NCBI RefSeq assembly: GCF_009602435.1
Contig: NZ_VZDQ01000011.1
Location: 496,001-560,000, forward strand
Reading direction: 5' to 3'
Source: Sediminibacillus terrae
GTDB lineage: Bacteria > Bacillota > Bacilli > Bacillales > Amphibacillaceae
DNA: 64,000 bases
Below are positions 1 to 14,273 of the stretch, one piece after another. The translations under genes and the position numbers were made by a program. Within the stretch, counting starts at the first letter, position 1, and each line of letters opens with the position of its first letter. The notes beneath the pieces were generated by a model, which saw nothing but the letters and a program-made list of their open reading frames with translations, did no database searches and had not been told where the DNA came from.

Positions 1-551
1 CTTTTAGGGATCAACCCGAATGCATTCGCGAGTCCTGCTACGTGTCCGCGGGCAATCCGGGTAAGAAATGCATTGGATTTAAGATTTGCTGCATCGGACG
101 AATTGTCAATAAAACCATTTTCCGTCAATACTGCCGGCATGGCTGACTCCCGCAGCATGTGGAAGTTTGCTTCTTTTTTACCGCGGTCTCTATACCCCGT
201 TTGGTCGACAACTGCATCATGAACAATTCCCCTCAGCCGGTTTGTTTCCGCTTTACCGGAATAACTTCCATTATACGTGTATGATTCAAATCCCGTCCCC
301 CCACCGGCATTGATATGAACCGATACAAGGTAGTCGGCTCCCCAATTATTCGCCATGTTGGTCCTCTGGGTTAAAGAAACATCTTGATCAGTCGTGCGCG
401 ACAACATGACCGTGTGTCCTTCATACTCACTGTTCAAAATATCACGTATTTTCAGGGCAATCGCTAAAGTGAGATGTTTCTCTTGCAACCCGTTACCGGT
501 AGCGCCAGGGTCACTGCCGCCATGACCCGGATCGATGAATATTTTTGTCAT
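1..551 (-). CDS. cwlC: N-acetylmuramoyl-L-alanine amidase, CwlC-like (partial, C-terminus off the left edge)
   Basis: Zinc amidase (Amidase_3 family) that cuts the bond between N-acetylmuramic acid and L-alanine in peptidoglycan. 183 codons are present. The start ATG (549-551) follows GAGGAGG seven bases upstream. The protein opens MTKIFIDPGHGGSDPGA, holding the first zinc histidine, then GLQEKH with the zinc glutamate, later SVHINAGGGTGFES with the second histidine, and LTENGFIDN with the catalytic glutamate. There is no signal peptide, as in B. subtilis CwlC, a mother-cell lysis amidase that it resembles along its whole visible length. Any C-terminal cell-wall binding repeats would lie outside the window. 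The neighbouring coat gene supports a late-sporulation role, but no clear SigK promoter was found just upstream. Confidence 0.9.
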   Translation of the reverse strand, partial: MTKIFIDPGHGGSDPGATGNGLQEKHLTLAIALKIRDILNSEYEGHTVMLSRTTDQDVSLTQRTNMANNWGADYLVSVHINAGGGTGFESYTYNGSYSGKAETNRLRGIVHDAVVDQTGYRDRGKKEANFHMLRESAMPAVLTENGFIDNSSDAANLKSNAFLTRIARGHVAGLANAFGLIPK

Positions 552-600
552 GCTCATCCTCCTCATATGATAAAACTATCCTTAATCCTTAACTAGAATT

Positions 601-628
601 AGGAAAAAGCACCCATAAAGGGTGCTTC
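601..628 (-). terminator. Rho-independent terminator of the CotD-like gene
   Basis: Arms 607-614 and 620-627 form an 8-bp stem (AAGCACCC/GGGTGCTT) with a 5-base loop. Read on the minus strand it is followed by a run of T. It lies just past the stop of the CotD-like gene. Confidence 0.75.
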
Positions 629-631
629 GGT

Positions 632-988
632 TTAAATCCAACTTCGCCTATGGTGGCGGCAGCCACATCTGCCGCGTCCATGATCATTATTATCCGAAGC
701 AGGACTGACCCGTCTGCATTGAGGATTGTTCAGGTCACTGCCACAATCATAATCCTCTACCACGGTTTCGTTTCTTTGATAATTTCTGACCGGGTAATAA
801 TTTTCGTTTCTGACAACGGTTCTGTTGACGTTTTCTACTTCGGTTGGATGGACATTCTTTACAACACGCTGTCTTGTTCTTGTATTGACTACTCTTTCTG
901 TCGGATGAACAACCATCTCATCCCCTGCAGGAGAGGTTTCGCTCGGTGAAACGGCATTTTTCCGTTCATCATGGTGATAACGTCCCAT
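632..988 (-). CDS. CotD-like spore coat protein
   Basis: Predicted inner spore-coat protein of the CotD type, 118 residues. The start chosen is the ATG at 986-988 (MGRYHHDERK), preceded by GGAGGG about eight bases upstream; a longer open frame exists but lacks a ribosome site. The middle carries the family-like pattern of repeated short units: VVHPTERVVNTRTRQRVV, then NVHPTEVENVNRTVV and NENYYPVRNYQRNETVVEDY. The tail is rich in Cys, His and Arg, typical of cross-linked coat proteins. A SigK-type promoter lies 30 bases upstream, which agrees with late mother-cell expression. Assignment rests on composition and the VHPT repeats; exact orthology to CotD is uncertain. Confidence 0.75.
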   Translation of the reverse strand: MGRYHHDERKNAVSPSETSPAGDEMVVHPTERVVNTRTRQRVVKNVHPTEVENVNRTVVRNENYYPVRNYQRNETVVEDYDCGSDLNNPQCRRVSPASDNNDHGRGRCGCRHHRRSWI

Positions 989-1018
989 TCTATTCCCTCC
1001 TTCCTTCTCGTGATAGTA

Positions 1019-1045
1019 CATTGTATGAAAGAAATAACAGTTTGT
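1019..1045 (-). promoter_or_regulatory. SigK-type promoter of the CotD-like gene
   Basis: On the minus strand the sequence reads AC, a 16-base spacer, then CATACAATG, matching the SigK pattern AC-N16/17-CATANNNTA except for the last base. The -10 occupies 1019-1027 and the AC 1044-1045. The same AC-16-CATA spacing recurs before the two other coat genes in the window. Confidence 0.6.
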
Positions 1046-1464
1046 CCTAGACAAGTATCTTGTCGAAAGAAAATGTGCACTTCTACTAAAGGGATGGGCC
1101 AAATAGATTTTGTCAGAAGTCCCTCAAACTTAAGATACTGTCTATGCGGAGGGATGGACTTAAGACTTCGATGGCCAGGAATCGAGACTGGACGAGTCTA
1201 TTCCTCTTACTTGAAGGATCCAGGACTAAAGAAACGCGGATAGGGATTCAAAGAGCAAGGCCTGTCATTCACGTCGTTGACTGAATAAATAAGATGTACA
1301 GAAGCGATAATCAAGACCAGTTTAACAATGTTTTTTTCGATTGCTGCCTTCATTCATAAATGGGTACTACAAAGTAGCCGAGGGGCAAACATCCAAGTGG
1401 AAACACGGGTTAGGAAAAGGCAACTGTAGTATAATGGTTAAAACGAAGAGGATAGGAGTGTAGA
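1046..1464. other. Intergenic stretch without a recognised gene
   Basis: No open frame here has a ribosome site or recognisable protein pattern. A TATAAT box at 1430-1435, about 30 bases before the O-methyltransferase start, could be its -10 element, but no good -35 is visible. Confidence 0.4.
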
Positions 1465-2112
1465 TTGATTGTGAAACAGATGAATGAATATATTGATCGC
1501 GTTTTCGTCCATAAAGACGAACTTCTCGAGGAGGTAACAGCGTCCATTAAGGCTAACGGCATGCCATCGATATCTGTTTCCCCGTCTTCTGGAAAACTGC
1601 TGACCATGCTCGTTTCCATTACCGGTGCGCAAAGTGTCTTGGAAATAGGCGCACTTGGTGGTTACAGTGGCATATGTCTGGCAAGAGGTTTCGGAAGTAG
1701 CGGAAAATTGACTTCCCTGGAGCTCGAGGAAAAGTACGCAAAATTGGCAGAAAACAATTTGGCTAAAGCTGGATTTGGCAACCAGGTCACTTATCTCACG
1801 GGACCAGCCCGGAAAAGCCTGGAGAAATTGGAAGAAAATCAACGACAATTCGATTTTTTCTTTATTGATGCGGATAAGGAAAACTACAAGCATTACTTGG
1901 ACCATTGTATCAAGCTGGCTGAACCAGGCGCATTGATTGTGTCTGACAATGTTTTGGCTGGAGGTAGTGTAGTAGATGACACCTCGAAGAAAAAGCGTTA
2001 TACAGAGGATATGAGACATTTCAACGAACTTGCGGCCAATCATCCACAACTGGAGTCCTTGCTCATTCCGATAGGAGATGGATTGACGGTTTCCAGAGTA
2101 AAAGAAAAATAG
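1465..2112 (+). CDS. SAM-dependent O-methyltransferase (PF01596-like)
   Basis: Class I methyltransferase of the catechol/caffeoyl-CoA type, expected to transfer a methyl group from S-adenosylmethionine, often with a divalent metal. 215 residues, cytoplasmic. The SAM-binding motif VLEIGALGGYSG lies near residues 60-71; the metal-binding region FFIDADKENY near 132-141 and SDNVLAGGSV near 159-168 are intact. The start is TTG at 1465, six bases after AGGAG; GTG at 1471 is an alternative. It stands alone and is followed by its own terminator. Some relatives in Bacilli modify tRNA (TrmR, which makes 5-methoxyuridine), but here the substrate cannot be read from the sequence. Confidence 0.85.
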   Translation: MIVKQMNEYIDRVFVHKDELLEEVTASIKANGMPSISVSPSSGKLLTMLVSITGAQSVLEIGALGGYSGICLARGFGSSGKLTSLELEEKYAKLAENNLAKAGFGNQVTYLTGPARKSLEKLEENQRQFDFFFIDADKENYKHYLDHCIKLAEPGALIVSDNVLAGGSVVDDTSKKKRYTEDMRHFNELAANHPQLESLLIPIGDGLTVSRVKEK

Positions 2113-2136
2113 AGTGTGATCTCAATGTCCAGGAAG

Positions 2137-2178
2137 GTCCACAGCGGAATCGGGTGTTTCACTGCGGACTTTTCTTTT
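2137..2178 (+). terminator. Terminator after the O-methyltransferase
   Basis: GTCCACAG (2137-2144) pairs with CTGCGGAC (2162-2169) with one mismatch, extended by GAA/TTTC inside, and is followed by TTTTCTTTT. Confidence 0.65.
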
Positions 2179-2283
2179 AACCGTTTTATTTGGTAATCTT
2201 GGCCAAGTTCCCATGTGTTAAAATGAAAGAAAAATCCACTTTTTCATTCTTCAAAAGCTCACACCTGATTAGGAGTGTTTCTA

Positions 2284-2664
2284 TTGAATAAACGCTTGCT
2301 TTTATCTTTTTTAATCGTGTTTACCTTTACAGCTTGCGATAATGAGAATCAAACTTATAAGTTGTACACAGGAGAAAGCGAAAACTGGCAGGTCAGATAT
2401 GAAACCTATCAAACTGAAGAAAACAAGCAGGAAACCTCATTTAGTATCTCCTATAAAGGAGAGGAACCGTTACCGGAAGAAAGGATTTCATATACTTTTG
2501 ATTATGATGCCGGCAGGACAAAAGGTGAAGACACATTAAACGAAAACGGATTAATTGAAGGAAGCGGCAGTATGTGTGAAGGTTGTGCGCAATCAGAGGC
2601 AGAAGCAGTTGCATTTGAGATTGACTGGGGAGAAAAATCGGAAAAAATCACATTGACTCCTTGA
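2284..2664 (+). CDS. Small predicted lipoprotein
   Basis: 126-residue protein with an N-terminal signal peptide and lipobox (FTFTAC), so the mature protein would be lipid-anchored at Cys19 on the outer face of the membrane. The start chosen is TTG at 2284, eight bases after AGGAG; a GTG at 2275 overlaps the ribosome site itself. The mature part is acidic, with many Glu and alternating polar residues that suggest beta structure (YKLYTG, SFSISYKGEE, ISYTFDY), and it has a Cys pair (MCEGC) near residue 98. I recognise no family. Function unknown. Confidence 0.7.
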   Translation: MNKRLLLSFLIVFTFTACDNENQTYKLYTGESENWQVRYETYQTEENKQETSFSISYKGEEPLPEERISYTFDYDAGRTKGEDTLNENGLIEGSGSMCEGCAQSEAEAVAFEIDWGEKSEKITLTP

Positions 2665-2714
2665 TATAAAGGAGGCCACGCTTGAAGTCTCTTCAAAACG
2701 CAGCTTCTTTATTG
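2656..2714 (+). repeat. Degenerate copy 1 of a short hairpin repeat
   Basis: Bases 2656-2685 match 3490-3519 at 29 of 30 positions. In this copy the hairpin arms after the match have decayed (TTGAA/TTCAA inner stem kept, outer arms mismatched). The match overlaps the stop region of the lipoprotein gene. Confidence 0.6.
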
Positions 2715-2804
2715 CATCACTCCCGGTAAATTCAAAGTACGGAGGAAGACAGATTCCCCCTGTAAGTTTTCCCGATGTAGCCCTAGATTGAGTATCCTTT
2801 TCAC

Positions 2805-3062
2805 CTATAAATACAGAGTTTGCACCCAGGAAATTGCCGCAATAATAATCGCACCTGCAATTAACCAGATTCCCCAGCTTCTTTTTTTATTGAAGACATG
2901 TATTCCATTCACCAAAAACAAAGCAACAATAATCCAATTGGTGATGGCGAAAGGATTTTGATTATGCGAACCCCATAAAGATAAGTAAAAAATAAAAATC
3001 ACAGTGGCTATCAAGATGGTTGTAATTATTTTAAGTGGCGTACTCAATAACTTAAATAGCAT
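2805..3062 (-). CDS. Small membrane protein, three predicted transmembrane segments
   Basis: 85-residue hydrophobic protein. Segments near residues 10-30, 40-57 and 65-81 look membrane-spanning, with a KKR positive patch between the second and third. The start ATG (3060-3062) has GGAAGG about nine bases upstream. No family was recognised. It is flanked on both sides by the two copies of the 30-base repeat, so the unit may be a small inserted or duplicated block. No partner gene suggests a function. Confidence 0.55.
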   Translation of the reverse strand: MLFKLLSTPLKIITTILIATVIFIFYLSLWGSHNQNPFAITNWIIVALFLVNGIHVFNKKRSWGIWLIAGAIIIAAISWVQTLYL

Positions 3063-3489
3063 TTCATTGTTCCTTCCCGATGAGATTATTGTCCATACAT
3101 CTACATTGGTGTGTGACTGCGAAAGATACAGATACCTTATCCTCTGTTAACCTAAGACAAATAAGCTGTACCTAGTCCCATTAACACTCCTGCAATGACA
3201 GCAGGAACTCCAGGTTATTAAATTATTAAGTAATCACAGGCTCTTTGTGGTGTGTAAATAGAAAATTATAGTGGATAATTATAATTAAGCGGGGTGTAGA
3301 ACTTCCGGATAAATTCATTATAACATCGATGTGATGGCCATTGTTACCTTTGTTGTTATCTTATTGGCTGCATATTAGTTTGTTTATTTTCTCTATATCT
3401 TTTTTACTCGTTGCACAACTTGTTTGTCTGCTCCTGCATTTAGAGCAAAGATCGTTTTTTCACCCTTTTATTGATTCAGAGAGTACTAA
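3063..3489. other. Intergenic stretch, no convincing gene
   Basis: AT-rich region. A hydrophobic open frame at 3341-3547 on the plus strand begins with TTG but has no ribosome site and runs through the hairpin repeat, so I do not call it. A small CTCCTGC/GCAGGA hairpin lies near 3187-3206. Confidence 0.4.
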
Positions 3490-3540
3490 ACTCCTTGATA
3501 TAAAGGAAGCCACGCTTGATACGTTATCAAACGTGGCTTG
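3490..3540 (+). repeat. Copy 2 of the short hairpin repeat, intact stem
   Basis: The 30-base match to 2656-2685 leads into a long hairpin: AAGCCACG (3507-3514) pairs with CGTGGCTT (3532-3539), with an inner TTGAT/ATCAA stem. No T-run follows, so it is not a standard terminator. Confidence 0.6.
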
Positions 3541-3606
3541 CCAATGAATTACTCCTCCCAAACATCCTAATCGAACAGGAGTCGATTTTTAATCTATAGA
3601 CTCTTT

Positions 3607-5040
<1,434 letters not shown>

Positions 5041-5157
5041 TTATTCCTCCAATTTTTCATTTATCAAAAATAATGACTGTAGTGTTCAATCCCCATATCA
5101 CCTTATCAGTAAGAGGGGAGACCGGCCATTTTTACCAGCCTCCGCTACAGTATTACT

Positions 5158-7260
<2,103 letters not shown>

Positions 7261-7262
7261 TT

Positions 7263-7291
7263 AATTTACCACTCTTTTTTGAGGGTGTCAA
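7263..7291 (-). promoter_or_regulatory. SigA promoter of the bglP-bglH operon
   Basis: TTGACA (7286-7291 on the minus strand), a 17-base spacer and TAAATT (7263-7268). Spacing is ideal, and the cre, RAT, terminator and bglP follow in the expected order. Confidence 0.8.
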
Positions 7292-7403
7292 TAATAAAGT
7301 TAAGCGATTTCACAACTTTACCTCTTATGACTTTCAAAAGAAGCAACTTCTGAAAGCTCTTTGGGATTATGCTGGACAACATAACTTTCCATTAACGGAT
7401 AGA

Positions 7404-7432
7404 AAGGTACCGGGTAATATCCCCGGTACCTT
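7404..7432 (-). terminator. Terminator after rph
   Basis: GGTACCGGG (7406-7414) pairs with CCCGGTACC (7422-7430), followed on the minus strand by TTTCT. It lies 13 bases past the rph stop codon. Confidence 0.65.
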
Positions 7433-7444
7433 CTCAAACCGATA

Positions 7445-10093
<2,649 letters not shown>

Positions 10094-12466
10094 CTATTCC
10101 TCATCTATGGTTTCAAACGTCGTTTCGTTATCCGGCGAGACAACGTGAATGTAACCATCCCGCAATACACTTCGTAAAAAAGGGCTCGGTTGCCCGACAC
10201 TATAAAACTGCAAATAATGCATAGCTCTTGTACAAGCCGTGTAAAATATTCTCCGCAAGCTCTCATCTCCATAGACATCCTCCGAAGCATCATAAATAAT
10301 GACAGCATCGAATTCGACTCCCTTGGACAAATATGCCGGAAGCACAACGACTCCTTGCTCATATGTCGCCGAATTACTCTTCAACAGATTGATCCCTTCG
10401 ATGGTTGACAAGGATTCATATGCTTTTGCGCTTTCCTCAGCCGATTTGCATATGATGGAAATACTTTTATATCCCTTCCTTTGCAACGCAGTTATTTGGG
10501 AGGCAATACAGGTATGCAGTTCTACTCGATTTTCTACTCGTTTGAAACAAGGTCGTTCCCCAGCACGTTCAAAAGGAATTATCTCTCCACCGTTCGGAAC
10601 AATTTTCCGTGTACATTCAATAATCGGCTTGGTAGATCGGTAACTCCTCGCTATATTCACCAATTCTGTTTTGTCCGGACCGAAAAGGCGGGTAAGCATG
10701 TCGAAATCAACCCTTCCATCGGCATGAGCGAATATGGCCTGATTAAAGTCGCCAAGCACTGTCATCCTTGCTGCGGGGAATAAACGCTTCAGAAACTCAA
10801 ATTGAAAAGGGGTATAATCCTGAGCCTCATCAACGACGAGATGTTTGATCGAGCTGTTCGTCTGAAAGCCCTGAATCAACTCTTTTAGAAATAGAAATGG
10901 CGTGGCATCTTCATAAAATAGTTTGTCTTCATCCAGCATTTCCCGTGTAACCTTGCAAATAGTCGACCACTCCGCTAAATTTGCTCCTTCAAAGAATTGA
11001 TCGGAATCTGCAAAAAGCTGCCTGTAAATTCCTTTAAAGTCAATGAAATGGTACGAGCTGACTTTTTTTCGCAGCGGTTTCCACTTTTGGTGAACCATCA
11101 ACCTTGCAAGTGCTTCTGGATCGACCTCATAGTGGTCGACCGCTTCTCGTTTTAACCCTTGTTTTTCCGCTAAGAAAGTTCGTGCCTCCTGGTACTCTTC
11201 GTCGCTTAGTAGTTCGATTTCTTCCTGCACCCACGGCTTTTTCCTTTCGGCCTTTTGAGTTTCTTTTATTTTTTTCATCAGCCAATCCTTCAATTTTTCA
11301 AGTCTGTTAGGAATACGAAGAGAAGTGTCCTCATTATAAAATCTTTCTTCTATTTGTCGTGCAGTAATGATTGTTTCCCCTCTGAAGGCAATATCCAGAA
11401 AGAGCAGCCCAGTCCGTTCCAGAGAATGGCTGTACGTTTGGACCGCCTCGACAAAGCTTGCAGATCCTTTCAAACGAATACCCGCGAGCCTTGTCTGGTA
11501 AGAAGAAGTATGATCAGCCGTCAAAACATATTCTAATTGGTCATAGGGATTTTCTACTTGAAACTGTTCACTCAAACGGTGATTCAGATATTCCTGGAAG
11601 GTAACTTGTTGCATATTTTCTTCCCCAAGTTCCGGCAACACACTGGACACATAACTGCTGAACATCGCATTAGGTGAAAAAAGAATGATTTGATCAGCAT
11701 GTAAACGATCTCGATATTTATAGAGCAAATAAGCAATCCGTTGCATGGCGGCAGATGTCTTGCCGCTTCCAGCCGGCCCATGAACAACGAGCAGTCTTCC
11801 TTGGTCATGGCGGATTATATAGTTCTGCTCCTGTTGAATGGTCGCTACTATATTGTGCATTTGTTTATCAGTACCTTGGCCCAGAACCTCCTGTAAAATC
11901 TCATCCCCTATGGTAAGACCCGTATCGAATAGTGATTCAAGAACACCCCGACGAATAAGGTATTGCCATTTTTTCTTCAATTCCCCCCGGACATCTCCTT
12001 CGGGGGCTCGATATTTCGCCGGGCCAGGCTGATAATCGTAGTAAACACTTGCAACCGGCGCCCTCCAGTCGTAAATCAAAAAGTTTTCGCCGCTATCGTC
12101 TCTAAGCGAGGAAATACCGATATAAATCTCTTCCACCTCAGAAGACCCTTCTTCTTTAAAATCAATACGGCCAAAGTAGGGAATGTCCTGCATACGGCGC
12201 AGCGTCGACAACCGCTTGGAAGCATGCCGATGGATACTCTGGGTTACCGACAAGGCCTGTGCCTCTTGCCTCAAGCCAATGATGGTTTCCAGGTAATCAT
12301 CAAAGGTCTCGGTGTTCACTTTTACTTCGTCCCAGAAGTGTTTCCTGATATGAACAACCTCTTGTTTTCGCCTGGATGTTTCTGTTTCGAGTCTGTCAGC
12401 TTCCTCTGAAAGCGTCTTTTGGACTTTGGCTAAACGTATCTGCTCCTGCTGAAAATCCAATCCCAT
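10094..12466 (-). CDS. helD: HelD-family UvrD-like ATPase (RNA polymerase recycling/protection)
   Basis: RNA polymerase-associated SF1 helicase-like protein. HelD pushes arms into the polymerase channels and frees stalled enzyme from nucleic acid; the related actinobacterial HelR also displaces bound rifamycin. 790 residues. An N-terminal coiled-coil arm (about 1-95) is rich in Gln, Arg and Glu. Walker A GPAGSGKT is at 230-237, DEAQD at 546-550, GDFNQAIF at 572-579, and a C-terminal SF1 2A domain follows. The start ATG (12464-12466) follows AAGGAG by about seven bases; the longer frame upstream has no ribosome site. It lies immediately upstream of rph, which points to a joint rifamycin response. 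That role is inferred from the neighbour; general polymerase recycling is the conservative reading. Confidence 0.9.
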   Translation of the reverse strand: MGLDFQQEQIRLAKVQKTLSEEADRLETETSRRKQEVVHIRKHFWDEVKVNTETFDDYLETIIGLRQEAQALSVTQSIHRHASKRLSTLRRMQDIPYFGRIDFKEEGSSEVEEIYIGISSLRDDSGENFLIYDWRAPVASVYYDYQPGPAKYRAPEGDVRGELKKKWQYLIRRGVLESLFDTGLTIGDEILQEVLGQGTDKQMHNIVATIQQEQNYIIRHDQGRLLVVHGPAGSGKTSAAMQRIAYLLYKYRDRLHADQIILFSPNAMFSSYVSSVLPELGEENMQQVTFQEYLNHRLSEQFQVENPYDQLEYVLTADHTSSYQTRLAGIRLKGSASFVEAVQTYSHSLERTGLLFLDIAFRGETIITARQIEERFYNEDTSLRIPNRLEKLKDWLMKKIKETQKAERKKPWVQEEIELLSDEEYQEARTFLAEKQGLKREAVDHYEVDPEALARLMVHQKWKPLRKKVSSYHFIDFKGIYRQLFADSDQFFEGANLAEWSTICKVTREMLDEDKLFYEDATPFLFLKELIQGFQTNSSIKHLVVDEAQDYTPFQFEFLKRLFPAARMTVLGDFNQAIFAHADGRVDFDMLTRLFGPDKTELVNIARSYRSTKPIIECTRKIVPNGGEIIPFERAGERPCFKRVENRVELHTCIASQITALQRKGYKSISIICKSAEESAKAYESLSTIEGINLLKSNSATYEQGVVVLPAYLSKGVEFDAVIIYDASEDVYGDESLRRIFYTACTRAMHYLQFYSVGQPSPFLRSVLRDGYIHVVSPDNETTFETIDEE

Positions 12467-12496
12467 AGCAACACTCCTTAATTTTTTATAAAAGGG

Positions 12497-12526
12497 TTGA
12501 CTAATGCATTGTGTGAGTTGTATAAT
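12497..12526 (+). promoter_or_regulatory. SigA-type promoter reading away from helD
   Basis: TTGACT (12497-12502), an 18-base spacer and a perfect TATAAT (12521-12526) on the plus strand, inside the 5' region of helD. No protein gene follows on this strand; the downstream signal is a terminator about 100 bases on. Confidence 0.6.
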
Positions 12527-12532
12527 TAAAAT

Positions 12533-12637
12533 AGAGATAGTGTGTTTTATTAATATAAACAACAATACATACTTATTTAAGTTACCATAAAAGCTAAGAG
12601 GATTCAATGGTTTTTGTGATATCATTGGATTTTTTTC
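12533..12637 (+). ncRNA. Candidate small RNA, antisense to the helD leader
   Basis: A transcript from the promoter at 12497-12526 would end at the hairpin ATTCAATG (12602-12609)/CATTGGAT (12623-12630) followed by seven T, giving about 105 nucleotides. The body is AU-rich. It runs opposite helD mRNA if helD transcription starts beyond 12530. A short open frame from ATG 12607 would read through the terminator and is unlikely to be real. No known sRNA family was recognised. Confidence 0.45.
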
Positions 12638-12644
12638 GTTCAAT

Positions 12645-12690
12645 AAAAGAGAGCGGGATTTCATGTGCACGTGAAATCCCGCTCTCTTTT
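12645..12690. repeat. Perfect 19-bp inverted repeat, probable bidirectional terminator
   Basis: Arms 12645-12663 and 12672-12690 are fully complementary with an 8-base loop, and the ends are AAAA and TTTT. It can terminate transcription in both directions, as a backup for the small RNA on one strand or for the lipoprotein gene on the other. Confidence 0.7.
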
Positions 12691-12775
12691 GAGTTTACTT
12701 TTCTGCTAATAAGAATGACAAACAAATTGTTTACAACAATGATTTGATTCCAAATAACTTCGTAATACACTTTAA

Positions 12776-12811
12776 AATAAAAAAATCCCCGGTTTAAATC
12801 GGGGATTTTCT
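12776..12811 (-). terminator. Terminator of the 12814-13569 lipoprotein gene
   Basis: AAATCCCCG (12783-12791) pairs with CGGGGATTT (12800-12808). The minus-strand tail is TTTTTTTATTTT. It starts three bases past the stop codon. Confidence 0.85.
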
Positions 12812-12813
12812 TT

Positions 12814-13569
12814 TTATAGTTCATATTCCACTTGTTGTTTTTCCGTTAACGTTTCATACGATTCTGCATCCATGGATTCACCGAAGATTATTTTCACCGA
12901 CTCGACTTCTTCTGGATTTCCTTTATACAGCAGTCCTACTGTTCCATCTTTTTTCACATTGCCATAGTAGATAGTATCCATATCATGATCATCGGAAATA
13001 AAGTCATTCATCATCGCATCCAATTGCTCCCCATTGGATATAACGACATTTTGAATGCCATACCAATCGATATCCTTGTCTTCTGTGTTCTCACTTTTAT
13101 AAGCAATTTGAATATAATTCAACTTTTCTGGAGCAGTGTTTTCTAAACCGTACATCGATAAGTAATCTATCATCGTTTCCTGAACATCTGTTATTTGAAA
13201 CAATTTGATATCTTTCACCGTGACTTTGATTGGACTGATATCCACCGTTTCATTAACATCCTTGATCTTCATCAATTCGATTGTACCAGTATCTGGTTCG
13301 TCAATCGTTTGTCCGACCGTTGTCAAAATGTAATTTCCATTCTCATCTTTCTCTACTTTGGGAATGTCCTCTCCTTCTGGGGATTTTTCACTTGTTTCCT
13401 CATCAGCGTCTTCATCTTCAGCTGCATCCTGATTCGATACTTCTTCTTGATCGCTCGCTGCGGCTTCGCCTTTTGGATCTTCTGTTCCAGACGTACTATC
13501 TGCATTTCCACATGCCGATATGATCAATAACATTATTGCGGTGATTGCAATCCAAACCAACTTTTTCAC
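12814..13569 (-). CDS. Predicted lipoprotein with acidic linker
   Basis: 251 residues. A signal peptide ends in a lipobox (LLIISAC, Cys20). A low-complexity acidic linker of about 50 residues (rich in Glu, Asp, Ala and Ser) follows, then a folded domain from about residue 75 to the end with alternating beta-type segments, resembling the immunoglobulin-like domains of DUF4352-type extracellular proteins. The GTG start (13567-13569) follows GGAGG by seven bases. It is the second of two adjacent lipoprotein genes on the minus strand, about 75 bases after the first, and may share its transcript. Function unknown. Confidence 0.75.
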   Translation of the reverse strand: MKKLVWIAITAIMLLIISACGNADSTSGTEDPKGEAAASDQEEVSNQDAAEDEDADEETSEKSPEGEDIPKVEKDENGNYILTTVGQTIDEPDTGTIELMKIKDVNETVDISPIKVTVKDIKLFQITDVQETMIDYLSMYGLENTAPEKLNYIQIAYKSENTEDKDIDWYGIQNVVISNGEQLDAMMNDFISDDHDMDTIYYGNVKKDGTVGLLYKGNPEEVESVKIIFGESMDAESYETLTEKQQVEYEL

Positions 13570-13643
13570 TAATATGCCTCCATTTTCCCCTAATCATGAA
13601 TCACCAATTTACTAATTCAGCAAATTGATTCTTGAATGTTGTA

Positions 13644-14273
13644 TTACTCTGTCTCCATATCTTCCAGTGCATCAGGATAAACCACTTCGTCGAACTTATC
13701 CCCGGATTCTTCATCTTGGACAGCAATGGTAACGGAATATTCATCTGGATCGGCTCCATCAAACAACTGATACATCATCCCTGCCATTCCAAGGGACATG
13801 GTTGCAAATCCATCCATACTGTTTTCATAATCAGATTTATTAACAATCATGGTGAAGGCAGAAAAATCATTATTATGCTTAATATCTTTAATAGAAACAT
13901 AATCTTCGCTGTTTTTCGTTTCTTCGATACTATCCTTGAGGCTCTCTTCCATTTCGCCCATCAATTCTTTATGCGTCGACTTAGACATTTTATAAGTAAC
14001 TGATCCATCGTCGTTTTTTGTAACTTTTTTAATTCCATCTTCTTTTGCTTCTGTTTCCAAATCCTCGATGCTTTCTCCCTCTACCATCGAAGCGGGAAGG
14101 GTGATTTCCACATTCAGCAAACCTTTGTCGACATTAACTGACTCACTGTTATCTTTATCCGTTTCTTCTGTGTTGGCTGACGCCTCTTCGCTCTTTCCTT
14201 CGTCTCCGCTCTCTGAAGAACAAGCAGCGAGTAGTACAAGTGCAAAAAACATCATGATAATAAACTTTTTCAT
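13644..14273 (-). CDS. Predicted lipoprotein
   Basis: 209 residues with a signal peptide and lipobox (LVLLAAC, Cys18), then a Ser/Glu/Asp-rich linker (about 19-50), then a domain starting LLNVEITLPASMVEG that recurs in uncharacterised Firmicutes lipoproteins. The domain alternates beta segments with a long helix (about 95-115, EMEESLKDSIEET). The start is ATG at 14271-14273. It precedes the other lipoprotein gene in the same direction. The binding partner or role is not known. Confidence 0.75.
   Translation of the reverse strand: MKKFIIMMFFALVLLAACSSESGDEGKSEEASANTEETDKDNSESVNVDKGLLNVEITLPASMVEGESIEDLETEAKEDGIKKVTKNDDGSVTYKMSKSTHKELMGEMEESLKDSIEETKNSEDYVSIKDIKHNNDFSAFTMIVNKSDYENSMDGFATMSLGMAGMMYQLFDGADPDEYSVTIAVQDEESGDKFDEVVYPDALEDMETE

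Noticed and set aside
3152-3214. Twenty-codon stretch on the minus strand with a membrane-protein-like composition (GVPAVIAGVLMGLGTAYLS)
   Set aside because: It is closed by stops on both sides and too short to distinguish from chance. I could not connect it to a gene.
3341-3547. Hydrophobic 68-codon open frame
   Set aside because: It has no ribosome site, begins with TTG and ends inside the hairpin repeat. The hydrophobic composition follows from the T-rich strand.
12607-12746. Short plus-strand open frame starting in the small RNA terminator
   Set aside because: It would have to read through a terminator and a perfect inverted repeat, and its residues follow from the palindrome.
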